From Halobellus rarus (lineage in GTDB: Archaea; Halobacteriota; Halobacteria; Halobacteriales; Haloferacaceae): 64,000 bases of DNA. Position 1 is the first letter of the stretch. Every line of letters starts with the position of its first letter. This document shows, piece after piece, positions 9,601-16,721 of this stretch. Below the pieces are notes generated by a model. It was not told the DNA's origin. It did not search any database and saw only the letters and a list, made by a program, of their open reading frames with translations. Location of the stretch: positions 1-64,000 of the forward strand of contig NZ_JANHDI010000008.1 in assembly GCF_024494595.1 (NCBI RefSeq). Reading direction: 5' to 3'. A program made the translations under genes and the position numbers.

Positions 9601-9809
9601 TTGACGACGTAATTTTCAGTCGTCGATAGGTCGGCATCGTCGACGGTGACTGTCACGGTGTCACCATCCGTGTAGCTCGCCGCGTCGAAGCTAATGCTGC
9701 CCTGCTCGGCGTCGACCGGTGCGGAAAACGCGCCCGCTCCACCGAGAATACTGAGAATCAGAATCGTTACGAGAGAGACTGCACGAACACCGTTCGTATC
9801 TCCTGTCAT
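6645..9809 (-). CDS. Large S-layer-like surface glycoprotein
   Basis: 1054 residues. The N-terminal signal peptide (VSLVTILILSILGGAGAFSAPVDA, cleavage near residue 35) is followed by a long acidic, Thr/Ser/Asp-rich series of beta domains with many Asn-X-Ser/Thr sites, a Gly-rich stretch near residue 960, a Thr/Ser/Pro linker and a single C-terminal hydrophobic segment ending in SRRE. This is the architecture of haloarchaeal S-layer and related cell-surface glycoproteins. The anchor reads LLGFDV where archaeosortase substrates usually read PGF. Residues about 72-211 are encoded by an AT-rich block unlike the rest of the gene. Whether it is the main S-layer protein is undecided. Confidence 0.85.
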   Translation of the reverse strand: MTGDTNGVRAVSLVTILILSILGGAGAFSAPVDAEQGSISFDAASYTDGDTVTVTVDDADLSTTENYVVNIESDTESQFLGRGQRPGTSTKYTTEAGVADQNSDNKITKEDIEYQDSDGGNNRIEETSRNENGTVTIHFKNPPSSSDAIDYTVGETILLSQTTDSEFSGSIKINTTDSTGTLQINDGDSITSKYFDTSINTELITSAIIDEDPAPLTLGPITEFATSDLAGTSLTHTESVVEIPFSEDVSKAGGEAGALTLADNITVSVGGIDVTDRYTLDADGSTDGQVVLSSETPIDPRSGVTVGIDAVNDSIDTETIEPGSMDVTVASATVSEDDGDADAYEGSTLAFVATDGSADTNQTFEVEDGVGTLVFSGHTGAGSQVFTFDTAARNWSGDYGIETYLENGSIDRSLDVALRGLELAVDIDDRDVTTSDPIEGEISANATDRIVEVTLRSDADGSAVVERRDVTLDDTGDARFNFAAATVGEAGPGNYTVEVTDAGTGARNQSALIRVVAADVTDSSSQSDVVEEPDEEGEASFRSTVVKEHAGDVAPFGIELHQTDAATVTVGSDEDGFRASATVVDRDGDGTVRVWFNTAAVIGATTLPSDGGAVFGVVGKDESGDGAVDAVVDAGITANQDLTEAIEPGNYTLAVRPDMVSNATATDTGTLVVGSAAPRNLTNWVAPAGSAFSTRDDVSAAIEADRLTRTAEIAAGDVVVHRLVVPGLAGEFARQSGTPTEAFFALSGTDADARYGLNITRVGANDANFTGQTVPSSDGGDLYVPGEDNASVVADPANDTYVIAYESAGGIGLSAGDSRAVSFVVADSGPYSGLSTENRTLIEEYELLKATVSPSEDPLVVENETNQSIGGTTTVAPGTEIEFQIQSVNGTDPSFLTTKEAVVGPDGRWTLSVDFDTQRVGDQFSVTSAVDVVASVRELRVDGVIGTVIPKVSESTSVDRLAGGGQGGGGGGGGPAASGGDPTSTATGETTTPTESPDSTESVVDSTRRFLGGVLGTFVDSSGDETLRSRLLGFDVLVSLGALTTVALFVSRRE
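9175..9600 (-). other. AT-rich mosaic block inside the surface-protein gene
   Basis: About 425 bp of clearly lower GC sit within a GC-rich ORF, using AT-ending codons (ATT, AAT, GAT, TCA, ACA runs such as GTATTTATTTTAATAC near 9287). Both edges are sharp and the frame stays open. This looks like a domain replaced by recombination with a low-GC relative. Confidence 0.75.
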
Positions 9810-10294
9810 ACATTGATCGGCAAAAAATCCACAGTAGACGAGTTCGCTCTACGTATTCAAGCGGTGATTGGCTCGGATATCGTGAGTCGTCGTCGGCCCA
9901 ACGTCTCCGCTGACGCAACCGTCTTTGGCAGTGTGTGATAATCACCTGGCAACTCGGACGCCCGCGTACAGCGGACCGACCTCGCCTTCGTCTGTCGATT
10001 TTCAACCCAACTCAATCGAGTGAAATTTCGTATAAGTAACCTCGTTTCTAATCCTCAGCTCTGATATTTGTAGTCTCACCTATCTTCTGCGATCGATCCG
10101 GCGCTGCCGCTACGCATCGGAGACCTGAATGGAATAGAGTAGTCCCGGGCGGCGTTCGACGTTCGATGTTCGAATCTCGACGGCGACTACGGCGGCATCG
10201 ACGCTCTCCTCGGACACGCGATAGCCGCCTCCCGAATCGACCGACGCTCAGTGAGATTTACGCTGGTCCCTCCGACGACCGAGAGCCGGTTCGC
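9810..10294. other. Gene-poor interval upstream of the surface-protein gene
   Basis: About 485 bp without a convincing ORF. It must hold the promoter of the surface-protein gene. An AT-rich patch lies at 10020-10080. From 10138 it contains a 15-bp copy of the tRNA-Gln 3' end. Confidence 0.6.
10138..10152 (-). repeat. Partial copy of the tRNA-Gln 3' end (attachment-site-like)
   Basis: The 15 bases agtagtcccgggcgg are identical to 13628-13642, the 3' acceptor/T-stem end of tRNA-Gln on the same strand plus two flanking bases. Similarity continues weakly into TTCGA of the T-loop. The copy lies on the 3' side of the tRNA gene, where the distal att site of an element integrated in a tRNA 3' end would be. 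Confidence 0.7.
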
Positions 10295-11035
10295 TCACCA
10301 GCCTTCGAACTTGTCGCGTCGGTACAGATCGATCTCGTGGACCGTCGATCGATCCTGGGACGCGGCGAAGACGATGGCGTCCGCGATCTCTTCGGGTTCG
10401 GTCACCTCTTCGGGTTCGAACCGTTCTTCGAACGAATCGTCCTCCTCGCTGCCGAACTCCGTTCGGACCTCGGTAGGGTTGACGACGCTGACGCCGATGC
10501 CGTCCGGTCCGATCTGGCCCTCGACGCTGTGTGCGAAGCCGCGGACCCACCACTTCGTCGCCGCGTACATCGGGTTCGTGGGCCGGGGGTACTGCCCCGC
10601 GAAGCTCCCGACGAACACGAGGTTCCCACTCGTCTCTCGCAAGTGCGGTACCGCCGCCTGCGTCGCGAAGAAGACGCCGTCGACGTTCGTCTCCATCATC
10701 AGGCGGTACTCCTCGCTCGTCGTCTCTTCGACGTCGCCGCCGACGCCGAGTCCCGCGTTGTTCACGAGGATGTCGAGTCGGCCGAACGTCTCGACCGTCG
10801 TCTCGACCATCGCCTCGACCGCCGTCTCGTCGCGGACGTCCGTCGGGACGACGAGCGTCTCGGCGTCGAACGTCGATTCGAGCTCGTCGGCGATCTCTTC
10901 GAGTCGTTCTCGGCGTCGCGCTGCGAGGGCGATATCCGCTCCCTCGCTCGCGAGAGCGCGCGCCGTCGCTTTACCGATCCCCGCGCTAGCCCCCGTGACG
11001 AGGGCGACGTTGTCCTCTATGGTCACGTCTGCCAT
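10295..11035 (-). CDS. Short-chain dehydrogenase/reductase (SDR)
   Basis: NAD(P)-dependent oxidoreductase of classical SDR type, 246 residues. The cofactor loop TGASAGIG is at residues 14-21, NNAG near 92-95 and the catalytic triad is Ser144, Tyr157, Lys161 (YAATK). An Arg cluster (ARRRER) after the second strand favours NADP(H). The substrate cannot be told. It lies in the stretch bounded by tRNA-Gln and the partial copy of its 3' end, but its composition is ordinary for the genome. Confidence 0.92.
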   Translation of the reverse strand: MADVTIEDNVALVTGASAGIGKATARALASEGADIALAARRRERLEEIADELESTFDAETLVVPTDVRDETAVEAMVETTVETFGRLDILVNNAGLGVGGDVEETTSEEYRLMMETNVDGVFFATQAAVPHLRETSGNLVFVGSFAGQYPRPTNPMYAATKWWVRGFAHSVEGQIGPDGIGVSVVNPTEVRTEFGSEEDDSFEERFEPEEVTEPEEIADAIVFAASQDRSTVHEIDLYRRDKFEGW

Positions 11036-11549
11036 CTCTTCGTCGAGTGACTTGAGTCCTCGCTTGATCGGCTAGTACAGCGCGGATGAGACTGAAGCTA
11101 GGCTGACGAGAGTGGTAGAACTGGATCCGTTTTTGTTCTCATCACTACTGGCTCGCTCGTACGACCCGCTGGCGGAATTGGATCCGATCCAGTTGGGAAT
11201 ACGCCTTGCACAGAGTAATGTACTACTCTTGACGGAGATCTGTCGTTCGATGCAAGCTGAACGTCGCAAGTACCGACGTAATTGTCGCTCCGGGTACCTG
11301 TATGCGCTTTTCAATATCGACCACACGAAACAGACGACGCCGAGCAGTTCGACGTTTCACCGCTTCGGTCTCGGCCGTGAACGTCGAACTCACTCGCCGA
11401 ACTCGATAGAGTTGGGCCGGCACGGTCCGGCAGTAAGTGTCAAATACTTCGGCCGGTGGTACGTGACTTCCGACGATAATCGGGATAATGTTAACTTATT
11501 ACGCGCTTGGTGGCTATTTACTATCATATCCTAGCCCGCTAGCCGCTCT
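11036..11549. other. Gene-poor interval before the acidic repeat protein
   Basis: About 510 bp, less GC-rich than the neighbours. Open frames on both strands lack any recognisable family and overlap one another, so I call no gene. The right end holds the promoter region of the acidic protein. Confidence 0.5.
11514..11521 (+). promoter_or_regulatory. TATA-like box before the acidic repeat protein
   Basis: CTATTTAC is centred about 32 nt before the ATG at 11550, within an AT-rich patch. The spacing is compatible with a very short leader. Confidence 0.45.
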
Positions 11550-13451
11550 ATGGGAAGGGTTGTCGCACTGGGTTTAGTGAGCTTCCTCTTTGTCGCGCTG
11601 ATGTTCACGGGCGGGGTATCTGGCACCTCTCTCTCGAATCCAGACGTTGCGGACGACGGGCAATTCGAGTCCACGGAAAGCCATCCGGGCAACGTGGCTG
11701 TCTTTGATTTCTCCCTGCACCAGTTCCAGCAAATTGACGAAGAGGAAGAGGACGAGGAAGAGGAAGAGGAAGAGGAAGAGGAAGAGGACGAGGAAGAGGA
11801 AGAGGAAGAGGAAGAGGAAGAGGACGAGGAAGAGGAAGAGGAAGAGGACGAGGACGAGGAAGAGGAAGAGGACGAGGAAGAGGAAGAGGACGAGGAAGAG
11901 GAAGAGGACGAGGAAGAGGAAGAGGACGAGGAAGAGGAAGAGGAAGAGGAAGAGGAAGAGGAAGAGGAAGAGGAAGAGGAAGAGGAAGAGGAAGAGGAAG
12001 AGGAAGAGGAAGAGGACGAGGAAGAGGAAGAGGAAGAGGACGAGGAAGAGGAAGAGGACGAGGAAGAGGAAGAGGAAGAGGACGAGGAAGAGGACGAGGA
12101 AGAGGACGAGGAAGAGGACGAGGAAGAGGACGAGGAAGAGGAAGAGGAAGAGGACGAGGAAGAGGAAGAGGACGAGGAAGAGGAAGAGGACGAGGAAGAG
12201 GACGAGGAAGAGGACGAGGAAGAGGACGAGGAAGAGGAAGAGGAAGAGGACGAGGAAGAGGAAGAGGACGAGGAAGAGGACGAGGACGAGGAAGAGGACG
12301 AGGAAGAGGACGAGGAAGAGGACGAGGAAGAGGAGAAAACAACTGCTACCTCGACACCAACGCCAACTGCAACCTCAACTCCGGCACCAACGCCAACACC
12401 GACCGCCACTGCAACGCCAATCGCAGCTCGGTCACCAACCCCGACCGCGACCCCAACGTCGACTGCTACCCCGACCGCCGCCCCGATCGCGATGCTAACG
12501 TCGACTGCCACCCCGACTGCCGCTCCGACCGCGACGCCAACGCCGACTGCCGCCCCGGCCGCGACGTCACCACCAACGTCAACCGCTCCCCCGACAGCAA
12601 CGCCGACATCACCGACCGCCACCACAACGCCGACATCACCAACCGCCACCGCGACGCCGACGGCCATAGCGACCAGCTCTCCCTCGAGGAACCCAGCACC
12701 GGCGGCTGCCTCCGAGGAAACGAGATTCAATACGGTAGTTGCGACACTCAACAACACGCTGATTACCGCAGGAGAGAGCGTACAGATAGCGTTGCAGGTC
12801 GAGAACGCCGGCGAGGAGGACGGCACGTTCCGAGCGGGTCTGGCTGTGAACTCCGAGACGGTCGACTCGAAGTCAGTCATCGTCGAGGCGGGCGAGACCG
12901 AGACAATAGTGTTCGAATATCGATTCGATGAACCGGGCGAGTACGATATCGCCATCGCGGATACCTCAGTCGGCACGCTGACCGTGACCGCCGCAAGCGA
13001 CGACGGGACGGTTGCACCCCGGCCCGGCGATGATACCGACGGAACCGGACCTATCGAGGTCACCGAGGCCACAGCACTGGCCGATTGGATCAAGAAAGGC
13101 TACGATACCACCGTGAGAGCGACGGTCGTGAACACGGCAAACCGGACGGCGAACCGGACTCTCACAGTGACCGTCGATGGCCGGCCGGTCGCAACGGAGA
13201 CCGTGGCGCTACGCCCCCAAGAGCGCGGCGTGGTGGCTATCGAATTCGAAGCCGTCGACGGGACAGTCGCGGTCGAGGGCGTTGACGCGGGCCGGATCAG
13301 TGTCAGTGAGCGCCCCGGAGACGTCGCAACGGAAACGGACGACGCCGCGGGAGGCGCTGGGCTGGGAATGCCCGTCGGCGTCGTCGTCGTCGCGGTCGTC
13401 ACGACTCTCGCCAGTGTAGCTGTTTTTGTCGAGCGGGGAAACGGCTCGTAG
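11550..13451 (+). CDS. Secreted, membrane-anchored protein with poly-Glu/Asp tract and CARDB-like domains
   Basis: 633 residues. A signal peptide ([22 protein letters not shown]) is followed by a short linker, then a tract of about 200 residues that are only Glu or Asp (about 63-262), then a Thr/Pro/Ala-rich linker to about residue 390 that could be O-glycosylated. Two beta-sandwich segments resembling CARDB/DUF11 adhesion-type domains follow (about 391-480 and 505-590), and one C-terminal hydrophobic helix (about 606-628) anchors it. The tract comes from a hexamer DNA repeat. It probably acts at the cell surface, perhaps in cation binding or adhesion; that role is inference. Confidence 0.85.
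   Translation: MGRVVALGLVSFLFVALMFTGGVSGTSLSNPDVADDGQFESTESHPGNVAVFDFSLHQFQQIDEEEEDEEEEEEEEEEEDEEEEEEEEEEEDEEEEEEEDEDEEEEEDEEEEEDEEEEEDEEEEEDEEEEEEEEEEEEEEEEEEEEEEEEEEEEEDEEEEEEEDEEEEEDEEEEEEEDEEEDEEEDEEEDEEEDEEEEEEEDEEEEEDEEEEEDEEEDEEEDEEEDEEEEEEEDEEEEEDEEEDEDEEEDEEEDEEEDEEEEKTTATSTPTPTATSTPAPTPTPTATATPIAARSPTPTATPTSTATPTAAPIAMLTSTATPTAAPTATPTPTAAPAATSPPTSTAPPTATPTSPTATTTPTSPTATATPTAIATSSPSRNPAPAAASEETRFNTVVATLNNTLITAGESVQIALQVENAGEEDGTFRAGLAVNSETVDSKSVIVEAGETETIVFEYRFDEPGEYDIAIADTSVGTLTVTAASDDGTVAPRPGDDTDGTGPIEVTEATALADWIKKGYDTTVRATVVNTANRTANRTLTVTVDGRPVATETVALRPQERGVVAIEFEAVDGTVAVEGVDAGRISVSERPGDVATETDDAAGGAGLGMPVGVVVVAVVTTLASVAVFVERGNGS
11736..12343 (+). repeat. Hexamer repeat GA(A/C)GAG, about 100 copies
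   Basis: The + strand has no T for 608 nt. Almost the whole tract is GAAGAG or GACGAG: every second codon is GAG, and the other is GAA or GAC. The order of GAA and GAC forms longer imperfect repeats, with DEEE blocks near 12100-12140 and 12190-12230. It encodes the Glu/Asp tract. A long serine-coding frame on the opposite strand is a by-product. Confidence 0.97.
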
Positions 13452-13629
13452 TGGTCGTGCAATGGACGTCCCGGATAAAGGACAGAGCGTCGCCAACCCG
13501 TGAGAAATGGGATGAGCCGCTCTCGCTCGAGAGCGCGTGACCGCTCGTCGAGGATCGCCTCCCCATCCCTATTCGTGTCGCCGTGCTCGCCGCCATACGC
13601 AGTTGGACGGATTCGGACGTCCGAAGTAG

Positions 13630-13702
13630 TAGTCCCGGGCGGATTCGAACCGCCGTCATGGGCTCCAAAGGCCCATATGATTGGCCACTACACCACGGGA
13701 CT
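13630..13702 (-). tRNA. tRNA-Gln (TTG)
   Basis: Folds as a full cloverleaf on the minus strand. Acceptor AGTCCCG pairs with CGGGACT, anticodon stem TGGGC/GCCCA encloses loop CTTTGGA with anticodon TTG (reads CAA), and T-arm GGCGG/CCGCC encloses TTCGAAT. The discriminator is A at 13630. CCA is not encoded and no intron is seen. Confidence 0.96.
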
Positions 13703-13725
13703 GCACGCTCTACTCACAGCGCAGT

Positions 13726-13735
13726 CTTTGAAAAC
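13726..13735 (-). promoter_or_regulatory. TATA-like box of tRNA-Gln
   Basis: GTTTTCAAAG on the minus strand is centred about 29 nt before the first tRNA base, the usual archaeal TATA position. Confidence 0.55.
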
Positions 13736-13776
13736 CCATCGGGTTCCGACGGCGACGCGTCACTGACGCCGATCGG

Positions 13777-14013
13777 CTATTCAGCGGCCGAATCGTCGAA
13801 AGATACCGTGCCGTGGTCCCCCTGGCGCTCCGTCGAGCTCCGAGATTCGACGGAGAATCCGCCGCAGTTCGGGCAGACGTGATACTGAACGTCGTATGCG
13901 GCCTCACAGCCCAGACACACGTACGGACTCGGTCGTTCCGTGGCCTCCGTCGATTCGCGAGGTCCCAATCCCGCGAACGCGAGGAGACGATCGATCGCCG
14001 CTGTCCCATCCAT
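13777..14013 (-). CDS. Small zinc-ribbon protein
   Basis: 78-residue protein with one zinc ribbon: CLGC and CPNC pairs about 13 residues apart in the middle, followed by an acidic Ser-rich tail. Such small CxxC proteins are common in haloarchaea and mostly have no known function. Start chosen at 14013 (MDGTAAI); an ATG at 14022 would add three residues. It is 130 nt downstream of the DtxR-family gene on the same strand. Confidence 0.78.
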   Translation of the reverse strand: MDGTAAIDRLLAFAGLGPRESTEATERPSPYVCLGCEAAYDVQYHVCPNCGGFSVESRSSTERQGDHGTVSFDDSAAE

Positions 14014-14143
14014 ACGCGCCACTACGAGAGGAAGGACTTGAAGATGTGGGCTTTGGTTCCGTGAGAGAGTCGTCGACAGAACTTCTCCAGAGCAGCCCCG
14101 CCTCCGAGTGTCCAGTCGCGTTACGAACCTCCGTCCGGTCGTA

Positions 14144-14596
14144 TCAGTCCGCGTGCTGCTCTTCGGTTTCGACGCTCTCGGCGGGGACGTCGAGGTGACA
14201 GCACGCGTCGGTCTCCGGGTCGAAACAGTCCGGACACTCCGGACTCCGGTCGATGATCGTATCGAGTCGCTCGGCGACCAGGTCGTCGATGACCGGTTCG
14301 AGTTCGCGCGCCTCCGCGCGGAACTCCGCGACCGACAGCACGTTCGAGAGGAAGCGCTCGATGATACAGTACGTCTGGAGGGCGTCGCGGGCGCGGACGA
14401 TACCCTCGTCGGTGAGAGTAACGCCCTTGTACTTCTCGTGTTCTGCGAGGCCCCGCGATTCGAGTTTCCCGATCATCTCGTTCGCGCTCGCTGGACTCAC
14501 GCCTAATCGATCCGCGAGCGCCCCGGTCGAGGCGGGCCCGTTCTCCATCTGCTGGAGGAGGTAGATCGCTTTCACGTACTGGTCGGCGGTGTTCAT
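14144..14596 (-). CDS. DtxR-family metal-dependent transcriptional regulator
   Basis: 150 residues. The N-terminal winged helix (residues about 1-60, DRLGVSPASANEMIGKLESRGL) is followed by the metal-binding/dimerisation domain with the ERFLSNVL helix. A Cys/His-rich tail (CPDCFDPETDACCH) may add a metal site. DtxR/IdeR/MntR proteins repress iron or manganese genes when metal is bound. It lies 31 nt after a ferritin-like gene and has a clear Shine-Dalgarno site, so both are probably one iron-linked operon. Confidence 0.92.
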   Translation of the reverse strand: MNTADQYVKAIYLLQQMENGPASTGALADRLGVSPASANEMIGKLESRGLAEHEKYKGVTLTDEGIVRARDALQTYCIIERFLSNVLSVAEFRAEARELEPVIDDLVAERLDTIIDRSPECPDCFDPETDACCHLDVPAESVETEEQHAD

Positions 14597-14602
14597 TTCC
14601 GT

Positions 14603-14607
14603 CCTCC
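14603..14607 (-). promoter_or_regulatory. Shine-Dalgarno GGAGG for the DtxR-family gene
   Basis: GGAGG ends 6 nt before the ATG at 14596. An internal ribosome site fits translation from a shared mRNA with the upstream ferritin-like gene, unlike the leaderless genes elsewhere in the window. Confidence 0.7.
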
Positions 14608-14627
14608 GTGGTGCGTCGTGTGTCGTT

Positions 14628-15122
14628 TCATTGGCGGTCGTTCATAATTTTCGTGACTTCCTCGACGCCCTCGGCTTCCTCCTCGCGGATCTCGACGAGG
14701 GTGTCGATGAGACGTTCGCGATCGATGCCGAACGTGGTTTCCGAGGCGCGGAGCGCACCGATGAGGTCGTCGTAGAACTTGTACGCCGTCTCCTCGTTGC
14801 ACAGTTGGTCGTAGAGGATATCGTCGAAGTCCTCCGGTTCGGTGCCGCCGTACTGCGCTTGGACGAGCGCCTCGATCTCGTCGAACGGGATGCTCTCGGC
14901 GTCGAGTTCGTCGACGAGCGCTTCGAGTCGCTCCCGGTGTTCCGCCGATTCGGCCGCGGCGTGCTCTAAGAGCGACTCGATCTCGGGATCGAGTTTCGGC
15001 GCGTCGTCGAGCGACTGGTAGTGGTGGTACGACCGGGCCTCGACCACCTCTTCGAGGACGATCCCGATCTGTAGGAGGCGCGCGAGCTGGTGATCGGAGG
15101 TGACCTGATGACCGACGCTCAC
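14628..15122 (-). CDS. Ferritin-like/rubrerythrin-like protein
   Basis: 164-residue, all-helical acidic protein. Candidate di-metal ligands are seen as EEVVEARSYHH in the first helix pair, ESAEHRERLE in the second and NEETAYKF further on, resembling ferritin-like and Dps-related folds. It probably binds iron or detoxifies peroxide. It is followed closely by a DtxR-family regulator, which supports a metal-related role. The exact subfamily is not certain. Confidence 0.75.
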   Translation of the reverse strand: MSVGHQVTSDHQLARLLQIGIVLEEVVEARSYHHYQSLDDAPKLDPEIESLLEHAAAESAEHRERLEALVDELDAESIPFDEIEALVQAQYGGTEPEDFDDILYDQLCNEETAYKFYDDLIGALRASETTFGIDRERLIDTLVEIREEEAEGVEEVTKIMNDRQ

Positions 15123-15306
15123 GGTCGCCCCTCCCGGTTCACGAGCGATACGCGGTTCATACAGTAGCGGTGGATAGTGACGGACTTAAGCGGTTCCCTC
15201 GTGGGGCGATACGAGCACAGGGTTGGCGCTGTTTCGAGGGTCTGAAGACCGGTGCAGGCCCGACACGTTCGGAAACGGTTTTGCCGCGCCGGCAGTGATT
15301 TGTGGT

Positions 15307-15738
15307 ATGCTGTACGACGCGGCCGACGACCCCGCACGCCTGACGCCGGTGGAACTCCGCGAGGCGTACGAAGCACAACTTAGAGCCGTCGTGAGCGCCC
15401 ACGGCGTCGAACCGGTGGCAGACGACGCCGACGTCGACGCCGACCTCCTCGAAGCGCTCGTCGAGGGAGCGGTGCCACAGTTACGCGTCGAGGACGCGGC
15501 GTCAATTCTCGCGCTCGACGAGGAGCGACCGGACGCCGAGGCGATTCTGCTCGAACTCCGCGATCACCTTCTGATGGCGATGACCACGGGCGTCGTCGAC
15601 GTCGACACGATCGCCTCGAACGTCGACCTAGACCTCTCCGGTCAGGAGGTCCAGCAGGCGCTCGAAGGCCGGACGGCGATGACGCTCGCACAGCTCGCGG
15701 CGATCCAGCAGTACCTCGCCGAGCGGAACGACCGCTGA
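15307..15738 (+). CDS. Conserved haloarchaeal protein, function unknown
   Basis: 143-residue acidic, mostly helical protein with no Cys, no membrane segment and no catalytic motif I recognise. The start at 15307 is preceded by a T-rich TATA-like stretch (GGTTTTGCC, about 25 nt upstream). Its stop overlaps the next ATG by one base, so it is coupled to the epimerase-like gene. It may belong to a haloarchaea-only DUF family. Confidence 0.75.
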   Translation: MLYDAADDPARLTPVELREAYEAQLRAVVSAHGVEPVADDADVDADLLEALVEGAVPQLRVEDAASILALDEERPDAEAILLELRDHLLMAMTTGVVDVDTIASNVDLDLSGQEVQQALEGRTAMTLAQLAAIQQYLAERNDR

Positions 15739-16649
15739 TGTCCAGGGTCGTTATCGTCGGCTGCGGTTACGTCGGCCTCGAACTCGGCAGACGGCTCCGC
15801 AACGCCGACCACGACGTGACGGGCGTCCGCCGCTCCGACGGGGGACTCGAGGCCGTCGCGGCGGCCGGTCTCGACGCCCGGCGCGCCGACGCCACCGATC
15901 TCGAGACTCTCGCTGCCCTCCCGGACGCCGACTGGATAGTCTTCGCGGCCAGTTCCGGTGGACGCGGTCCCGACGCTGCTCGGCGGGTCTACGTCGAGGG
16001 CCTCCGGAACGTCATCGAGGAGTACGGCGGGCGTTCGTCGCCACCGGACCGTCTCGTCTATACCTCGTCGACGGGCGTTTACGGCGACCACGACGGCGAC
16101 TTCGTCGACGAGGAGACGCCGATCGATCCCACGACGGAGAAGACTCGCGTGCTCGCCGAGGCCGAGCGGGTCGCCCGTGAGGAGACGGCCAACGCCGGCA
16201 TCGACGGGACAGTCGCGCGCTTTGCGGGACTGTACGGCCCCAGCCGCTACCGCCTCGACCGCTACCTGGACGGACCGGTCACCGAGGGCTATCTGAATAT
16301 GGTCCACCGAGACGACGCCGCCGGTGCGGTCGCCTTCCTCCTCGAATCGGACCTTGCGCGCGACGACGTCGTCCTCGTCGTCGACGACGAACCGGTCGAC
16401 AAGTGGGCGTTCGCCGACTGGCTGGCTTCCGAGTGTGACGTACCGTCTCCCCCGAAGCGAACGATCGACCAGCGCCTGTCGAACTCGGATCTCTCCGCAG
16501 CGGCGCGCCGCCGGATCGCGACGAGCAAGCGCTGTTCGAACGACCGCCTTCGCTCGCTCGGCTACGAGTTCGCGTATCCGACCTATCGCGAAGGCTACCG
16601 GGCGGCGATCGAGGCGTACCGCTCGGGGACGGACGCGGCGTCGATCTGA
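15738..16649 (+). CDS. NAD-dependent epimerase/dehydratase-like protein (extended SDR)
   Basis: 303 residues. The N-terminal Rossmann loop GCGYVGLELG is at about residues 8-17. The middle has TSSTGVYG and a downstream RFAGLYGP, typical of the YeeZ/WcaG-like extended SDR group. The normal YxxxK pair is not evident (the expected region reads TEKTRVLAEAE), so catalysis may differ or be absent. Substrate unknown. Translation is coupled to the preceding gene. Confidence 0.83.
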   Translation: MSRVVIVGCGYVGLELGRRLRNADHDVTGVRRSDGGLEAVAAAGLDARRADATDLETLAALPDADWIVFAASSGGRGPDAARRVYVEGLRNVIEEYGGRSSPPDRLVYTSSTGVYGDHDGDFVDEETPIDPTTEKTRVLAEAERVAREETANAGIDGTVARFAGLYGPSRYRLDRYLDGPVTEGYLNMVHRDDAAGAVAFLLESDLARDDVVLVVDDEPVDKWAFADWLASECDVPSPPKRTIDQRLSNSDLSAAARRRIATSKRCSNDRLRSLGYEFAYPTYREGYRAAIEAYRSGTDAASI

Positions 16650-16721
16650 CGGAGCGTTTTACTGTCATTTGATGGAGATTACGAGGGAATCTTCTTGGGT
16701 GTGCATCCTGAGGCGGAACGT

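Noticed and set aside
10166-11050. Plus-strand ORF of 294 codons over the SDR gene
   Set aside because: Arg/Val/Asp-rich shadow frame; the minus strand encodes a complete SDR with all catalytic residues.
11112-11534. Plus-strand ORF of 140 codons upstream of the acidic protein
   Set aside because: No recognisable motif, not acidic like haloarchaeal proteins, and it ends in the promoter region of the next gene.
11531-13093. Long minus-strand ORF with a serine run of about 200 residues
   Set aside because: It is the antisense reading of the GA(A/C)GAG tract and stays open only because the tract has no stop codons in that frame. The + strand product has a signal peptide, domains and an anchor.
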